Below the pieces are notes generated by a model. That model made no database searches, was not told where the DNA came from, and saw only the letters and a list, made by a program, of their open reading frames with translations. This document shows, one piece after another, positions 20,675 to 32,935 of a stretch of DNA of 64,000 nt (within the stretch, counting starts at the first letter, position 1; every line of letters begins with the position of its first letter). The DNA comes from Voacanga thouarsii (taxonomy: Eukaryota > Streptophyta > Magnoliopsida > Gentianales > Apocynaceae). The stretch is taken from assembly GCA_026120185.1 (NCBI GenBank), contig JANUWF010003377.1:2739001-2803000 (forward strand), read 5' to 3'. The position numbers were made by a program, and so were the translations under genes.

Positions 20675-21600
20675 AATAATAAAACTAATAGGATAGATAT
20701 TCTTGTTTTAATTAATATATGAACTATAGTAATAGAAGTGCCAGCCTTAATTGATACTGGTTGTAGTAATTCAGTTCTTAATACTACCATAATACCTGAA
20801 GAATATCATACAACTGCTAGTACTATAGCTGAAGCAGCTCGGATGGATGGAAAAATACATAGGTACAGTAAATTAGTAAAAAATATAGTCTTTCATTTTA
20901 TAATCTCTTCAATTTCTTATATAGAACCTTATTATGTTTCTAAAATTTATCTTAGACCTACTCAGTATAATTTAATACTAGGATTAAATTTTATGCTCCA
21001 ATATTATCATGGTTTAGTTTTAACCCGTAATGGTATTTATTTTTTCAAAAGTAGTACTTTACCTTTAACACTCCAGAGTGCACTAAGAAGCATCGTGGCC
21101 CCTTTCATGTCCCACCTAAAACTCGTACAGAAATAGAAACTCCACAGCCAGATAAATTTGAAAATTGTAAGTGTCCTATACTTGGTTCCTATAAACAAAA
21201 TAAAGTAGATCAAATATTAGACATCGAGCACCGTGAATTTCTAGAACAAATAATTTCCCAAGTAGAATGGATAGATCAAGATATACAAATTAATTATTTA
21301 CATTTAGAAAATTTATATAACCTTTTAGAAACAGGGATTCATGATATAGACAACATACTTAGAAAATTAGAAAAAAGGAAAATAATTGGAGAAAATCGAA
21401 CAAAACATTGGCAGAAAGATAAGCTATATTATAAATTAGAAATTTTAAATCCAAATTTACAAATCACTACAACTAAAATTGATGCTAGTAAGGAGGAAAT
21501 TAAAGAGTTTGAAATGCACATGGGAGAGTTATCAAAATTAGAAGTAATTAGAAATAGTAGTAGTCCTAAGTGCTGCCTTTATTGTTAGAAAATATAGTGA
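20675..21600 (+). pseudogene. A3 protease and protease-RT linker
   Basis: Continues ORF3 after the copia insertion. PALIDTGCSNSVLNTTIIPE gives the retropepsin active site (DTGC, about 20747-20758) and LILGLNFMLQYY the second conserved motif. The linker carries FLEQI...VEWIDQ and GENRTKHWQK. Frames change near 21110 and stops occur between 21135 and 21590. One protease domain only, unlike type C. Confidence 0.75.
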
Positions 21601-22602
21601 AATTGTTAGAGGAAAAAGTAGAATGGTCATAAATTATAAAAGGTTAAATGATAATATATTAGAAGATAGTTATAGCATTCCAAATAAAGAGCAATTGATA
21701 AACAAAATTCAAGGATGTTATATATTTAGTAAATTTGATTGTAAATCAAGATTTTGGCAAATTAGAATGCACTCAGATAGTATAGCATGGACTGCCTTTA
21801 CCTGTCCCCTAGGACATTTTGAATGGTTAGTCATGCCTTTTGGATTAAAAAATGCACATGCAGTTTTTCAAAGAAAAATGGATACAATTTTAATAAATAT
21901 AATCATTTTGTTTTAGTATGCACGAATGATATTTTAGTTTTTTCTAAAAATATAAATGAACATATTAGTCATCTTAAAATTGTTTTGTTTGAATTCTTAA
22001 AGCATGGTATTATAATTAGTAGTAAAAAAGCTTAATTATTTAAGAAAAATATAGAATTCTTAGGAACAGAAATAGGTCAAGGTAAGCTAAAATTATAACC
22101 TCATATAAGTTCAAAAGTATTAGAATTTCCTAATAAAATAGAAGACACAAAACAATTATGACAGTTTTTAGGAATATTAAATTATGCAAGACCATTTATT
22201 TAAGACTTAAGTAAAATCATAGGACCATTATATAGTAAAACAAGTCATAAAGGACAAAAATATTTCAATAAAGAAGATCAAATCTGTAGATATACTAGTG
22301 GTAAATACAGAGAAAAAGAAAATATTAGTAGTATTGATGCAGAGTTATTAGCAATTTGTTATTCCTTAGATACTTTTAGATTATTTATTCGAAATAAACA
22401 AGAATTTACACGTAGAACTGATTATGAAGCAATAGTAAAATTTATTAATAAGAAAAATGAAAAACGTAGTTCTCAAAGAAGATGGTTAAATTTCTTAGAT
22501 AGAATTACTAATGATGGGTATAAAATTAATTTTGAACATATTAAAGGAAATGAGAATAAAATTGCAGACTATTTGTCAAGATTACTAACATATATTGCAT
22601 GA
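21601..22602 (+). pseudogene. A3 reverse transcriptase and RNase H, with internal deletion
   Basis: RT reads RMVINYKRLNDNILEDSYSI, SKFDCKSRFWQIRMH, CPLGHFEWLVMPFGLKNA. The catalytic YIDD is replaced by CTND near 21925, so this copy could not be an active polymerase. At about 22275 some 170 bases present in A2 are missing, including the first RNase H catalytic Asp. RNase H resumes at ICRYTSGK, DAELLAICYSL and ends at LSRLLTYIA with TGA 22600-22602. Confidence 0.75.
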
Positions 22603-22690
22603 CTTTACAGATAAGTTTCTGCAAAAATATTTAAAGATTGGTCAATGGGAGCTCCCCAAGTATCCCAAAGGAACAAATCTCCACTTTAGA
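22603..22690 (+). pseudogene. A3 3' tail up to the tail-to-tail junction
   Basis: Reads KIGQWELPKYPKGTNLHFR in a frame other than ORF3 and stops at about 22690, where minus-strand type A sequence (A5 linker) begins. Confidence 0.5.
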
Positions 22691-23420
22691 TGTAATTTTT
22701 CTAAATGTAAATAATTAATTTGTATATCTGGAACTAACCATTCTACTTGGTAATTTATTTGTTCTAGAAATTCAAAGGGCTCGATGTCTAATATTTGATC
22801 TACTTTATTTTGTTTACAGGTATCCAGTATAGGACACTTACAATTTTTAAATTTATCTGGCTGTGGAGTTTCTATTTTTGTACGAGTTTTAGGTGGGAGG
22901 TGAAAGGGGCCATGATGCTTCTCAGTGCACTCTAGAGCGTTTTAAGGTAAAGTACTACTTCCGAAAAAATGAATACCATTACGGATTAAAACTAAACTTT
23001 GATAATATTGAAGCATAAAATCTAATCCTAATATTAAATTATACTGAATAGGTCTAAAATAAATTTGAGGAACATAATAACGTTTTGTATAAGAAATTGA
23101 AGATATTTTAAAATGAAAGACTATATTTTTTACTAATTTAGTATAGCTATATATATTTTCCATCCATCTTAGCTTCTTCAGCTATAGTACCAGCAGTTGT
23201 ATGATATTCTTCAAGTATTATGGTAGTATTAAGAACTGAATTACTACAACTAGTATCAATTAAGGCTGGTACTTCTATTTCTATAATTCCAATTTTAATT
23301 AAAACAAGAATATCTATCCTATTAGTTTTATTTTTTTTCTTTCTATCTAAAATTTCTATATTCGGAGTATAACTATTTTCAATTATTTGAACCTGTTCAA
23401 TATTTGTTTTATACACATAT
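22691..23420 (-). pseudogene. A5 protease and part of the linker
   Basis: The minus strand reads PALIDTSCSNSVLNTTIILE (23.24-23.28 kb); the active site is DTSC where A3 has DTGC, so the essential Gly is replaced by Ser. Further motifs are LILGLDFMLQYY and FFGSSTLP. The linker is cut at 22691 by the junction with A3. Confidence 0.7.
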
Positions 23421-24255
23421 TCTTCTAGTTGGTCTATCTTTTGTTCTACTATCCTAATCCTTCTTTCTAAATGATGCTCTATAGGATCCTCTTTTTGTTT
23501 GTGTTTTCCTTTGTCTATTAGTTTTAACTCTATATTTTGTTTTTCTAGGCAAAATTTACAAGTTTCTTGTAAACAATTACTACATTGCCATCTAAATGCT
23601 AAAGAGGGATATTTTCACATAAATAACAAGGTTTGCTATCTAATCATTTCCTATGTATCGAATCATGTTCACAATTTACAAGGACTAATTCTTGAAGGTT
23701 ATCAGTTATATTATATAATTGAGATAAATAAGACAATTGATTTTTTGGTGACTGAGTATTACTTATTTCTTCTACAAAATCTAAATCTTATATTTCGTCA
23801 TCGGACTAAGGCTGTTGAGAGTCTATATGATCAACAAAGATTATGCTATATACTCTTTTTGAATCTGACATATATTCATCTACATCAATAATATCTTCAC
23901 TAACATATTCCACTAATGCGGTTTGTTTATTCTATAGATTATTTTTTCTAGGACAGTCTCTTGCTAGATGATTAGACTGACTACAACTATAACACTGTAA
24001 TTTATTTTTATATGTTCTATTTTGATTAAATTTTCTAACATGCCTATTTGTGTTTAAATAAGGTTTTCTAGCTAAGGATTTTCTAAGGTAATATTTTTTC
24101 TTATAATATTTCATTTTTGGTTTTCTATATATTTTCCTAGAATTTTGTTGACCATAATGTTGAGAAGTATAAATATTTTTACAAAAACTATATTCTCCTT
24201 TTAGTTGTTTCTGTATTTGTATGAATGTACATTTTTCTGCTAATTTCATAACCAT
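23421..24255 (-). pseudogene. A5 zinc knuckle and Cys-rich domain
   Basis: The 107-residue open frame from 24255 begins VMKLAEKCTFIQIQKQLKGE and ends with an intact CCHC knuckle CYSCSQSNHLARDC (CX2CX4HX4C, about 23955-24000). An acidic spacer and the Cys-rich domain (about 23560-23700) follow with frameshifts. This is the best-preserved type A zinc knuckle. Confidence 0.7.
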
Positions 24256-24900
24256 AAATGTTGTACAAGTAGCTATATTTTTTGTATGTGCTACATTCCA
24301 ATCATATGATTTATAACTTCTATATATTTCTTCTCATAAAGGTCCTGCTAGTTTTAAAAATAATTTTTCTAAAATTGATTCTTCATAAAATCATCCTGTT
24401 AAGGTAGTATAGTAATAATAATCTGTTAAAAAAGGTTTAACAAATTCCCAATATTTTATAGATAATTGTTCTATTTTTCTAATTGCTTCTTCTTGTTGAA
24501 TTCTACTCCTATAATTAGGACTTTGGGCTGTTAAAATTAATTGAATTTTATTTGTAAAATTATGTGGATTGGGTCCTAAAGCTAATTCATTTGCTAATTC
24601 TATTGGAAATTTTTCTTTATATTTTTCCCAAGATACTCTAGCTATTTCGCCTAAAAAGGTTTATAAATAACTATACATTTCTTCTGCTGTATGATCAAAA
24701 TTTTGTTGAATATAATATTGTACTACTAGATATTTTCAAGTATCTATTACTTCCTCCCACAATTGTGGGTCATGAGCTACTAAATTTAACATTCTACCAT
24801 TCTCTATTGTTTCTAGAGGTTGCCTTTTTCCCTTAGGTGCGGTTTGTGATTGCATTTCTCGATAATCATTATATGTCATTCTAGGTAAATTTCATGGGTC
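24256..24900 (-). pseudogene. A5 coat-protein core
   Basis: Aligns on the minus strand with the A3 CP (15.19-15.85 kb): LWEEVIDT.KYLVVQYYIQQ, NFPIELANEL.LGPNPHNF, LAGPL.EEIYRSYK. Broken by several stops and frameshifts. Confidence 0.65.
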
Positions 24901-25493
24901 ATAATGTCTAACAACTTGTTGTGGTGCTACTGGATATGGAGGAAGATAAGGATTACTTGGGGTAGTATCCATATATTCTACACATGTATTATTTTCTTCT
25001 ATATTTTCAATGCATTGTTCAGTTTTTACTCTTATATTTCTATCCATATCATAATACAAATATTCAGTATCATCTATTTGTCCATTTTGTTCTAATTCTA
25101 TTTCTAACCTCGTTAAATCTTTTTTTGATAATTTTAAACCTAATTCTTTAGGATACATTATTCTATTTTCTGTTTCCATAATTTCTATGCATACATTATC
25201 TATTCCTTGTCTTAAAGATTCTGTTTCTTCATCTTTTTCTATTCTTATATTTTTATTAGAATAATTTAAAAATCTAACACTAGTTTCTGATTTATTATTT
25301 TGATATATTACACTATCTTTGGGCACTAAAGGAGTACCTGATTCTAAAAATTTGCTAAGATTCCATTCTTCTCCTGCTAGAATTTCTAGATTAACTTTTA
25401 ATGTTCATATTAATTGAATTCCCTTACTAGCCATAGCTTCTATAATAGGTTTTATTTCTATTTTATATTTTGTTCTAGAACCATTAGTTAATC
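24901..25493 (-). pseudogene. A5 MP end and MP-CP spacer
   Basis: An open frame of 144 residues from 25326 covers the acidic spacer (IENIEENNTCVEYMDTTPSN) that A3 also has. Upstream to 25493 is the end of the MP. The copia element at 25494 splits the MP in its IGRLTNGSR segment; the other part is at 34713-35327. Confidence 0.65.
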
Positions 25494-27274
25494 TATTGGA
25501 AAATATGTTCTCTTAGACTAGGTTTCTGATGTAATCATCGAATGTTTTAATAAAATAATTTATTCTCAGAAATCGTTTGTGAATTTACATTTTATTTGTG
25601 CAAAATTACATTTGGAAAAGACCCATTGTGTTTAAGTAAGTGGTCCATGTGAATGGTAGTATTTCACAGTAAGGTATGGATTACGGGTTACTTAACACAT
25701 AAACATTTGTTCTTAATTGATTGATCAGAATGGGAATCTCATCAAGTCTAGGTTATTGTGTTTTGAATTCTAAATGGGGAATGGCCTACCTTTAGCTAGT
25801 GAGTAGTCCACTCACTTCATGACATAAGCGTATTTCGAATACGTAGAATAGAACCTGTAGTAGTGGTTTTTTAAAGTACTATATAGTAGAAATCTAGACT
25901 ACTACTTCTACAGTATAGACTAGTACTCTACGACTTAAGTATGAGTTGGTGGTCTGATGAAGCTGGAAGCATGTACTTTGATATGCTTTAGTTGAAGTTC
26001 TATCATACGACTAATATACTTGCATGTTGGGTATATGTGACTAGTTAGTAAAGACAGACTTGTACAAGATAGTTTCTATACTATATCACCCTTTGTGGTT
26101 GTTTGAATGATCTAAATATCCAAGGCCCTGGGAAACATGGCTTGGATGTTTGCTATATGGTGGCTCCCTTGGAAAGCGAAAACAATCCAGGAAGTCGTGG
26201 ATCATTGAACTAGAAGTCAAAGGATGGTAGATGTCATTTAGAGAGTTGATAGTATATTTCTTCCTCTCTAATGCACGACGATGTATAGAGGGGTATTTTA
26301 GTCATTTCACTTATAGGTCGGAGACTTCGCTAACGCAGCATTGTTCTTGGGGTCAATATTTCCTTATGGTGATATTAGGAAATATTTAAAATGCAAAATA
26401 CAACTATTTATATGACAAGGGTATTTTGGTCATTTTAGTAGCCAAGGCGGTGTGTCTCTTGGTCCCCAATATAGACTGTAAGTCCTAATTATATATAGGC
26501 TAAGGAGTTCGTCTTAAATTAAATGGAATTTATTTTATTTAAGTAGCCTGATTTAATTATTGGGCTAGAATAAAATAAATGTCCATAGAGAGAGAGAATT
26601 AATTAAATTAGTTTGGTGGGTTAATTAATTATTCAGGGCTTTGGCCCAGTTTGAATAATTAAAGATTGACTTGGGACTAAATTAATATAGGCTTGTTAAT
26701 TGGACAAGTTTATTTAGACTGAAAGTTAATTGTTTATTGGGCCATTTATTTGGTTCTAATTAGAATAATTAATTTGGTCCAAGAGGCTAAACTAAGAGTC
26801 CAATGGGCTAAATTAAAAATTCAGTTTAACCTAGGGTTTTATTTAGGTTAAACAGGAGAATAAAGAAGTACGTTGATTTCTTCTTCTTCTCTAAGAGAAA
26901 GAAAAAGAGACAACCCTTTTCTCTCTGGAAAAATCCCTTAGTCTTGTGAGTTGTTCACCAAACATGGATTAGGCAGGCCATATACTGGAAGATCGAGAGG
27001 GTATTTGGCATTCAAATACATGTACAGATGCAGTAGGAGGCTTGCAGGAATCACACTAAAGGTTTCCACCAGCACACCTATCCCGGTTCCACATATTCCG
27101 ATCCAGCCAATTTTGAGAACAAGAAAAGGTAAAAAAAATTTTACCTCTCGGAGTCTAGACAGACCGGGACCAGCGCCGGCTGAGGCGGCTGGAATCGATG
27201 CCGGCTCTGGTCTGCGTTGTTTCTTGTTCTTCAGTTTGTTTTCCATTGTGTTTCGCTTCCCCTTTAAATCTTTA
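25494..27274 (+). repeat. 5' LTR of the full-length copia element
   Basis: Starts TATTGGAAAATATG (canonical TG changed to TA) and ends TCTTTA just before the primer site. Homologous to the 3' LTR at 32936-34707. Confidence 0.9.
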
Positions 27275-27276
27275 AT

Positions 27277-27288
27277 TGGTATCAGAAC
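27277..27288 (+). other. Copia primer-binding site
   Basis: TGGTATCAGAAC, one base from the initiator-Met complement TGGTATCAGAGC, two bases after the LTR end. Confidence 0.85.
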
Positions 27289-29024
27289 ATGAAGATTTTG
27301 TGCAAATATAGGAAGCATGTATGCTAGTTAATAAAACTGGACACACATGTGTGATTAACATGTGATCCTTCGTTATTTTTGTATGGATAGATTCTCTTGT
27401 TAAACCTTTCGCATGGAGGTATAGGAGATTTGTAATTCACTATTTTTCCTTAGCAAATCGTGTAAACCCAATCTTAATGGGTATAGGCGGTTGTTGGTTT
27501 TTGGTGTTGTTGATTTTAGGTTGAAATCGGAGGGCCAAAAGCTGGAAAACGATCGCAGAAGAAAAAAAAAAGGGAAACAATAAAGAAATCTACAGAAGAA
27601 GACGCAGAAAAAAATTGGAGAAGATCACTATTCATCGGCTCGACTCGGTGAGCAGTGTTCTGTGCCTGGAGTTGCAGAGGCTCGGCTTGGCGCAGAGGGT
27701 GGCTCGGCTATTTCGTTGCAATTGAATTGCAATTCATTCGCAATCCTTTCGAATCAATTGCACGCGGGTCGTGGGCTTGGGTCGCCCATGAGTGCTCGTT
27801 CCAGTGCGGCGGGTGTTATGGACCGCAGTGCAAATTGGTGCTCAATCCAGTGCGGCGGGTGTAGTAGACTAAGGAGAAATTTTTTATTTTTCCTTGTAAT
27901 TTTCTTACATTTTCTATTTTGTTTTGGGTTCCATACCAGACAAAGTTAATATTTTTGCATGAAAAATATTAGTAAGGAATTTTAGGATTAAACAAGCCCA
28001 TTAATTAATTAATTAATTAATATGTTTAATTCTATTATTTGGGCATTTAGGTTTAAGAATAGAAAAGTATGAAAACGTCTATTGTTTTCTAGCATGTTAT
28101 TTATTTTTGAGTACCTATGTGCACATTTTCTCAAAGACCAAAGTCTTTAGGAATATTTTTGACAAGAAAACATTTTTCCTACAAATTAAATGGTTATTTT
28201 AACTTGAACAAAAATTAATCCTTAGATATTTTCTCAAATGATTTAATCTTTGACATAGAAAATATATTGGATTTAGATATTTTTGTAAGTTAAAAATAGA
28301 AAGCCATTTTGTTTTATTTTTGCATTTAAAAAATTATTTTGTCAAATAAACTTGAGACCAAAGTCTCTAGAAAGTTTTAATTGAAATTTTTTGAAATCAT
28401 TAAGTTTTTAACTTAAATAAAATTAGTCCATAGAAAAATCTCTCAAAGGATATAAACCTTGACATAGAGATTTTAATGGATTTAGATATTTTATTTTTGA
28501 GTTAAGGAAAAACTTAATGGAAATTTTCAAAAGGATATTTTTCAGAAAAACCCTTATTTTAAAAGACTAAATAGGAGACGGGTTCCAACGGTCCCACGGC
28601 TTCCATCATAATCCTCTTTAGAGATCGTGGGTCCCCTCGCATCACCCTGAGAGTGAACCTGTATAGGATGGGGATACCACAAGGATCTAGATGTAATGGA
28701 GGAATATAATTAATAACCCCAGACACGTACTGTAATCGGCCAGCCCCTCATTGGAGGTTATAATGCGAGGTATGTCCATAGGAAATGAGAGGAAATGGCC
28801 ATCCCCTCGATGGAGTTATCCTCTAGATCATTACCTAGAAGGAAAATTAATTTGTGGTAGTTAACACACTTAGCTTAGGGACTGTTAATCTTCCCAAGAA
28901 GCTATGTCAGTTTTTCTAAGAGTCAAATTAATTATTATCAATTTTTGATATAAGTATAAAGTGCACAAATTTATTTTGTTTTCACAAACTAAATCATTTT
29001 CTTTAATTTTTCATTTTTTAAGAA
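27289..29024 (+). other. Copia untranslated leader
   Basis: About 1.7 kb between primer site and gag with no coding sequence I can support. It includes a GC-rich stretch (27.65-27.87 kb) in which CAGTGCGGCGGGTG is repeated. Short open frames here look like chance. Confidence 0.6.
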
Positions 29025-29880
29025 ATGGTGGGAGGTTTTTCTGGTCCTTTGGCCGTTATTCTCCGAAAGAATAAGCTAACGGGTCTAAACTATGTGGATT
29101 GAGAAAGGAACCAGGACATAATACTCATAGCGAAAGAATATAAGTATGTCCTTTATGAGACCTGCCCTATGATCGGGGAAGGTTCCACCGCCGAAGAGTG
29201 AGAGGTTGAGAAGGAGTGGAAGAAGGCTGACGAAATGGCACGCTGCTATATGTTAGCCTCCATGTCTAATGTGCTCTAGTCAAAACACGAGCACATGGCT
29301 TCTGCGTATGATATTTGCCAGTCACTAGCCACTACGTTCACAGACAAGAGCCAGCCCGCAAGGTAGGAGGCTCTTCAAACAATAATCAACAATAAGATGG
29401 CTGAGGGAGCATCAATCAAAGAGCACATGCTCAAGATGATTGCTGCTTTCAAGGAAGCAGAAATATTAAGGGCTATTATTGACCCCAAGAGCCCAGTGGA
29501 CATGGTTCTCGAATCTCTATCAGGTTCCTTTACTCAGTTCAAGTTGAATTACAACATGAACAAGTTAAACATGACTTTAACTGAGTTGATGAAGGAGCTC
29601 CAGATGGCGGAGAAGGTCATAAAGCCTCAATCAAAGGCTATGATTGCTAAGACTTCTTCTTCTAGAACTGGGCCCAAGCCTAGAAAGTTCAAAAGGAAGA
29701 AGGGAAACGTAGCAGCCCAGCCCAAAACCCAGCCCAAAAATACACCAAAAGGCAAGTGCTTTAAATGTGGAATGAAGGGACACTGGAAAAAGGAGTGTCC
29801 AAATCTTCAAGCCAAGAAAAACCCTACAAGTAATGTTTTCTATCTAGAGCCTATATCAATGGTTGGATCAACTTCCACTT
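29025..29880 (+). pseudogene. Copia gag
   Basis: ATG at 29025 (MVGGFSGPLAVILRKNKLTG). Stops interrupt the first 370 bases; the remaining 160 or so residues from 29397 are open and carry the copia gag region (IKEHMLKMIAAFKEAEI, SLSGSFTQFKLNYNMNK) followed by a Lys/Gln-rich tract and the CCHC knuckle CFKCGMKGHWKKEC (about 29757-29800). The product would form the particle shell and bind RNA. Confidence 0.8.
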
Positions 29881-32800
29881 TGATTGTTGATTCAGGGGCT
29901 ATTGATCACATCTGTAACTCCTTACAGGGGTTTAGAAAGATTAGAAGACTCAAGAAGGGCGAACATAGGCTACGCGTGGGAAATGGAACCCTTGCAGTGG
30001 GAGAGCTGGATCTTATTTTTTATTATAATAGAATAGTGGTTTTAAGAGATATTTTTTATGTACCTGGATTTCGATAGAATTTGATTTCAATTGCGAAACT
30101 AATAAATCAAGGATATTCTGTATCTTTCCATTCTGGTATTTCTATCAGTAGAGATGGAGAAATTTTATGTACTGGGCATATGTATGGAAATCTATTCTTC
30201 TTAAACCCTATTAACAATCAATTAAATAATGCTCAATCTGAACCTTTAACTAGGAAGAAAAAGACCAATGTCAATGACTCATATCTTTGGCATATAAGGT
30301 TGGGTTATATCAACTCAACCAGGATTCAGAGGTTAAACCAAGATAGGCCTTTAGGCTCATTGAGATTGAAAAATTGGCCTCAATATGAATCCTGCCTAAT
30401 GAGAAAGATGACCAAAAGGTCATTTACCCCAAAGGCAAATAGAGCCAAGGAGATATTGAGTCTTGTTCACACTGATGTGTGTGGTCCTTTGTCTACACCA
30501 GCTAGAGGGGGGATTTTGAGTACTTCATCACTTTTACGGATGATTGTACAAGGTTTGGTTATATTTACTTGATGAGACGCAAGTCTGACTCTTTTGACAA
30601 GTTTAAGGAGTTTAAGGCTAAATGGAGTGTCAGATAGGTAAACTAATCAAGACCTTACGATTGGATTATGGTAGAGAATACCTCATTGGTGAATTCAAGG
30701 ACTACATGATATATTATGGGATAGTATCCCAGCTCTCTGCACCGGGGATATCCCAGCAGAACGAAGAAGCTGAGAGAAGGAATAGGACATTGATGGAAAT
30801 GGTCCGAAGCATGATGTCTCATGCTACTCTTCCAGTATCTTTTTGGGGGTATGTCCTGGAAACAACGGCATACATTCTGAACTTAGTGCCTTCTAAGTTA
30901 GTACTTAGAACTCCCTATGAGATGTGGGCTGTACGTAAGCCAAGTTTGAATCATCTCAGGATATAGGGTCGTCCAGCTTATATACTAGTCAAGGGAGATA
31001 AGTTGGAACCTAGATTAGAATTATGCTATTTTGTTGGGTACCCAAAAGGGACAAAGGGTGGTTACTTTTATCATCCTAAGGAGCAGAAAGTACTAGTTAG
31101 TACAAATGCGAGATACTTAGAGGATGATCAGAGTACTTTCACTAAAGGTTCAACTAAGTTAGAACTTGAGGAGAAGTTATCTTCGGAATTAACTTCTTCT
31201 GCCCCAATTGTGGAACAAGAAAAGGCACAACCTCGAGAACCTGTACAAATGGAGCCTCGTCGTAGTGGGAGAATGTCTAGGGTTTCAGAGAGGTGGACTA
31301 GAGAAGCTTTCAAGCTAGTTTCCGACCATTAGGAACAAGACCCCACTAAATATGAGGAGGCTATTGCTGATGCCGATGCAAATCTATGGCATGAAGCAAT
31401 GAAAGTCGAGATTGAGTCTATGTACTTCAATCAGGTTTGGGATCTTGTAGCTTCACCTAAAGGGATAAAATCCATTGGGTGCAAGTGGGTATACAATAGG
31501 AAGAGGGAAGCGGATGGGAAGGTGGAGACCTTCAAAGCTAGGCCTGTGGCGAAAGGGTATACTCAGAAATAGGGAATGGATTATGAGGAAACCTTTTCCC
31601 CGATAGCCATGCTAAAGTCCATCCGTATCCTCCTTGCCATCGTATGTCGTTATGACTACGAGATATAGTAAATGGATGTCAAGACGGCATTTTTAAATGG
31701 CCATTGTAGTGAAGACGTCTATATGTCCGAACCGAAAGGCTTTATTGCTAAAGGCCAAGAACACATGGTTTGCAAGCTTAAAAAGTCTATTTATGGACTT
31801 AAGCAGGAATTGAGAGCATGGAACATTCGTTTTGACGAGACTATAATATCTTACGATTTTATTCAAAACAAGGATGAACCATGCATGTACAGGAAACTTG
31901 AAGGCATTAATGTGATTTTTCTTGTCTTATATATAAATGACATTCTACTATTGGAAATTATGTAGGGGTATTGTCATCTATAAAGGTTTGGCTGTCTAGT
32001 CAATTTAGTATGAAGGACTTAAGAGAAGTCAGTTACATTCTCGGGATTAGGCTTCGTAGAAATAGGAAGTAGAGAATGCTAGGATTGTCCCAAGCAACAT
32101 ACATTGATAAGATGTTGGCCAAGTGCAGTATGGACTCATGCAAGGGAGCTCTAATTCCTTTCAAACATGGGTTGTCTTTTTGTTCAAGGGACTACCCTAA
32201 GTCTCAAGAAGAAAAATACAAAATGAGTAGGATTCCATATGCTTCAGTTGTGGGAAGTCTCATGTACGCTATGCTATGTATTAGGCCAGATATCTACTTT
32301 GTCGTAGGCTTAGTTAGTAGATATCACTCAAACCCTGGGAAGGTTCATTGGCAAGCTGTAAAGCATATTCTCAAGTACCTTAAGGGGAACGAAAGATTAT
32401 ATGCTGGTTTATAGGGCTGATGACTTGGTTCTTACAAGATACACAGACTCAGACTTCCAGGCAGATAAGGATGAGAGAAAATCCACTAGTAGATATGTCT
32501 TCATCTTATCAGGAGAAGTAATTTCATGGAGAAGTATCAAGTAATCTTGCATTGCTGACTAGACCATGAAAGTTGAGTATGTAGCAGCATCGGCGGCATC
32601 CAATGAAGTAATCTGGCTTCGGAAGTTCCTTTCAGAACTTGGAGTTGTGCTACACATGGACAAGCTAATTGTGATGTATTGCAACAACACTACAGCAGTA
32701 TCGCAATCCGAAGAACCTAGGAACCAGAAGAAGGGGAAGCACATTGAGAGGAAGCATTACCTGATCTGGGATTTTATCTAGAGACGGGAAGTCGTGGCGA

Positions 32801-32913
32801 AACAGATTACCTCAGAGAACAATCTAGCAGATCTATTCACCAAGCTTTTGGCTGAGAGAGTTTTCAAGAGACACTTAGATGCCATAGCGATGGGCACCTG
32901 TGGTCTTACTTAG
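29881..32913 (+). pseudogene. Copia pol (protease, integrase, RT, RNase H)
   Basis: Protease LIVDSGAIDHIC near 29885; integrase N-terminus YLWHIRLGYIN (HHCC finger partly lost), catalytic region VHTDVCGPL near 30470, then a deletion and QQNEEAERRNRTLMEMV near 30770; RT MDVKTAFLNG near 31672, KKSIYGLKQ, and YIND where copia has YVDD (about 31930), so the catalytic Asp is lost; RNase H TDSDFQADKDERKSTSRYVF near 32450, and the end LADLFTKLL with TAG 32911-32913. At least eight stops or frameshifts. Domain order IN before RT is diagnostic of copia. Confidence 0.88.
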
Positions 32914-32935
32914 TCTTAGAGTGCAAGTGAAAAAT

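Noticed and set aside
20117..20696. Several short open frames at the end of the rearranged copia LTR
   Set aside because: They are LTR sequence also found, with stops, in the 5' LTR at 18.1-18.6 kb.
26938..27318. Overlapping open frames on both strands near the 5' LTR end
   Set aside because: They lie in LTR U5 and leader sequence; the 3' LTR copy does not preserve them and no motif is visible.
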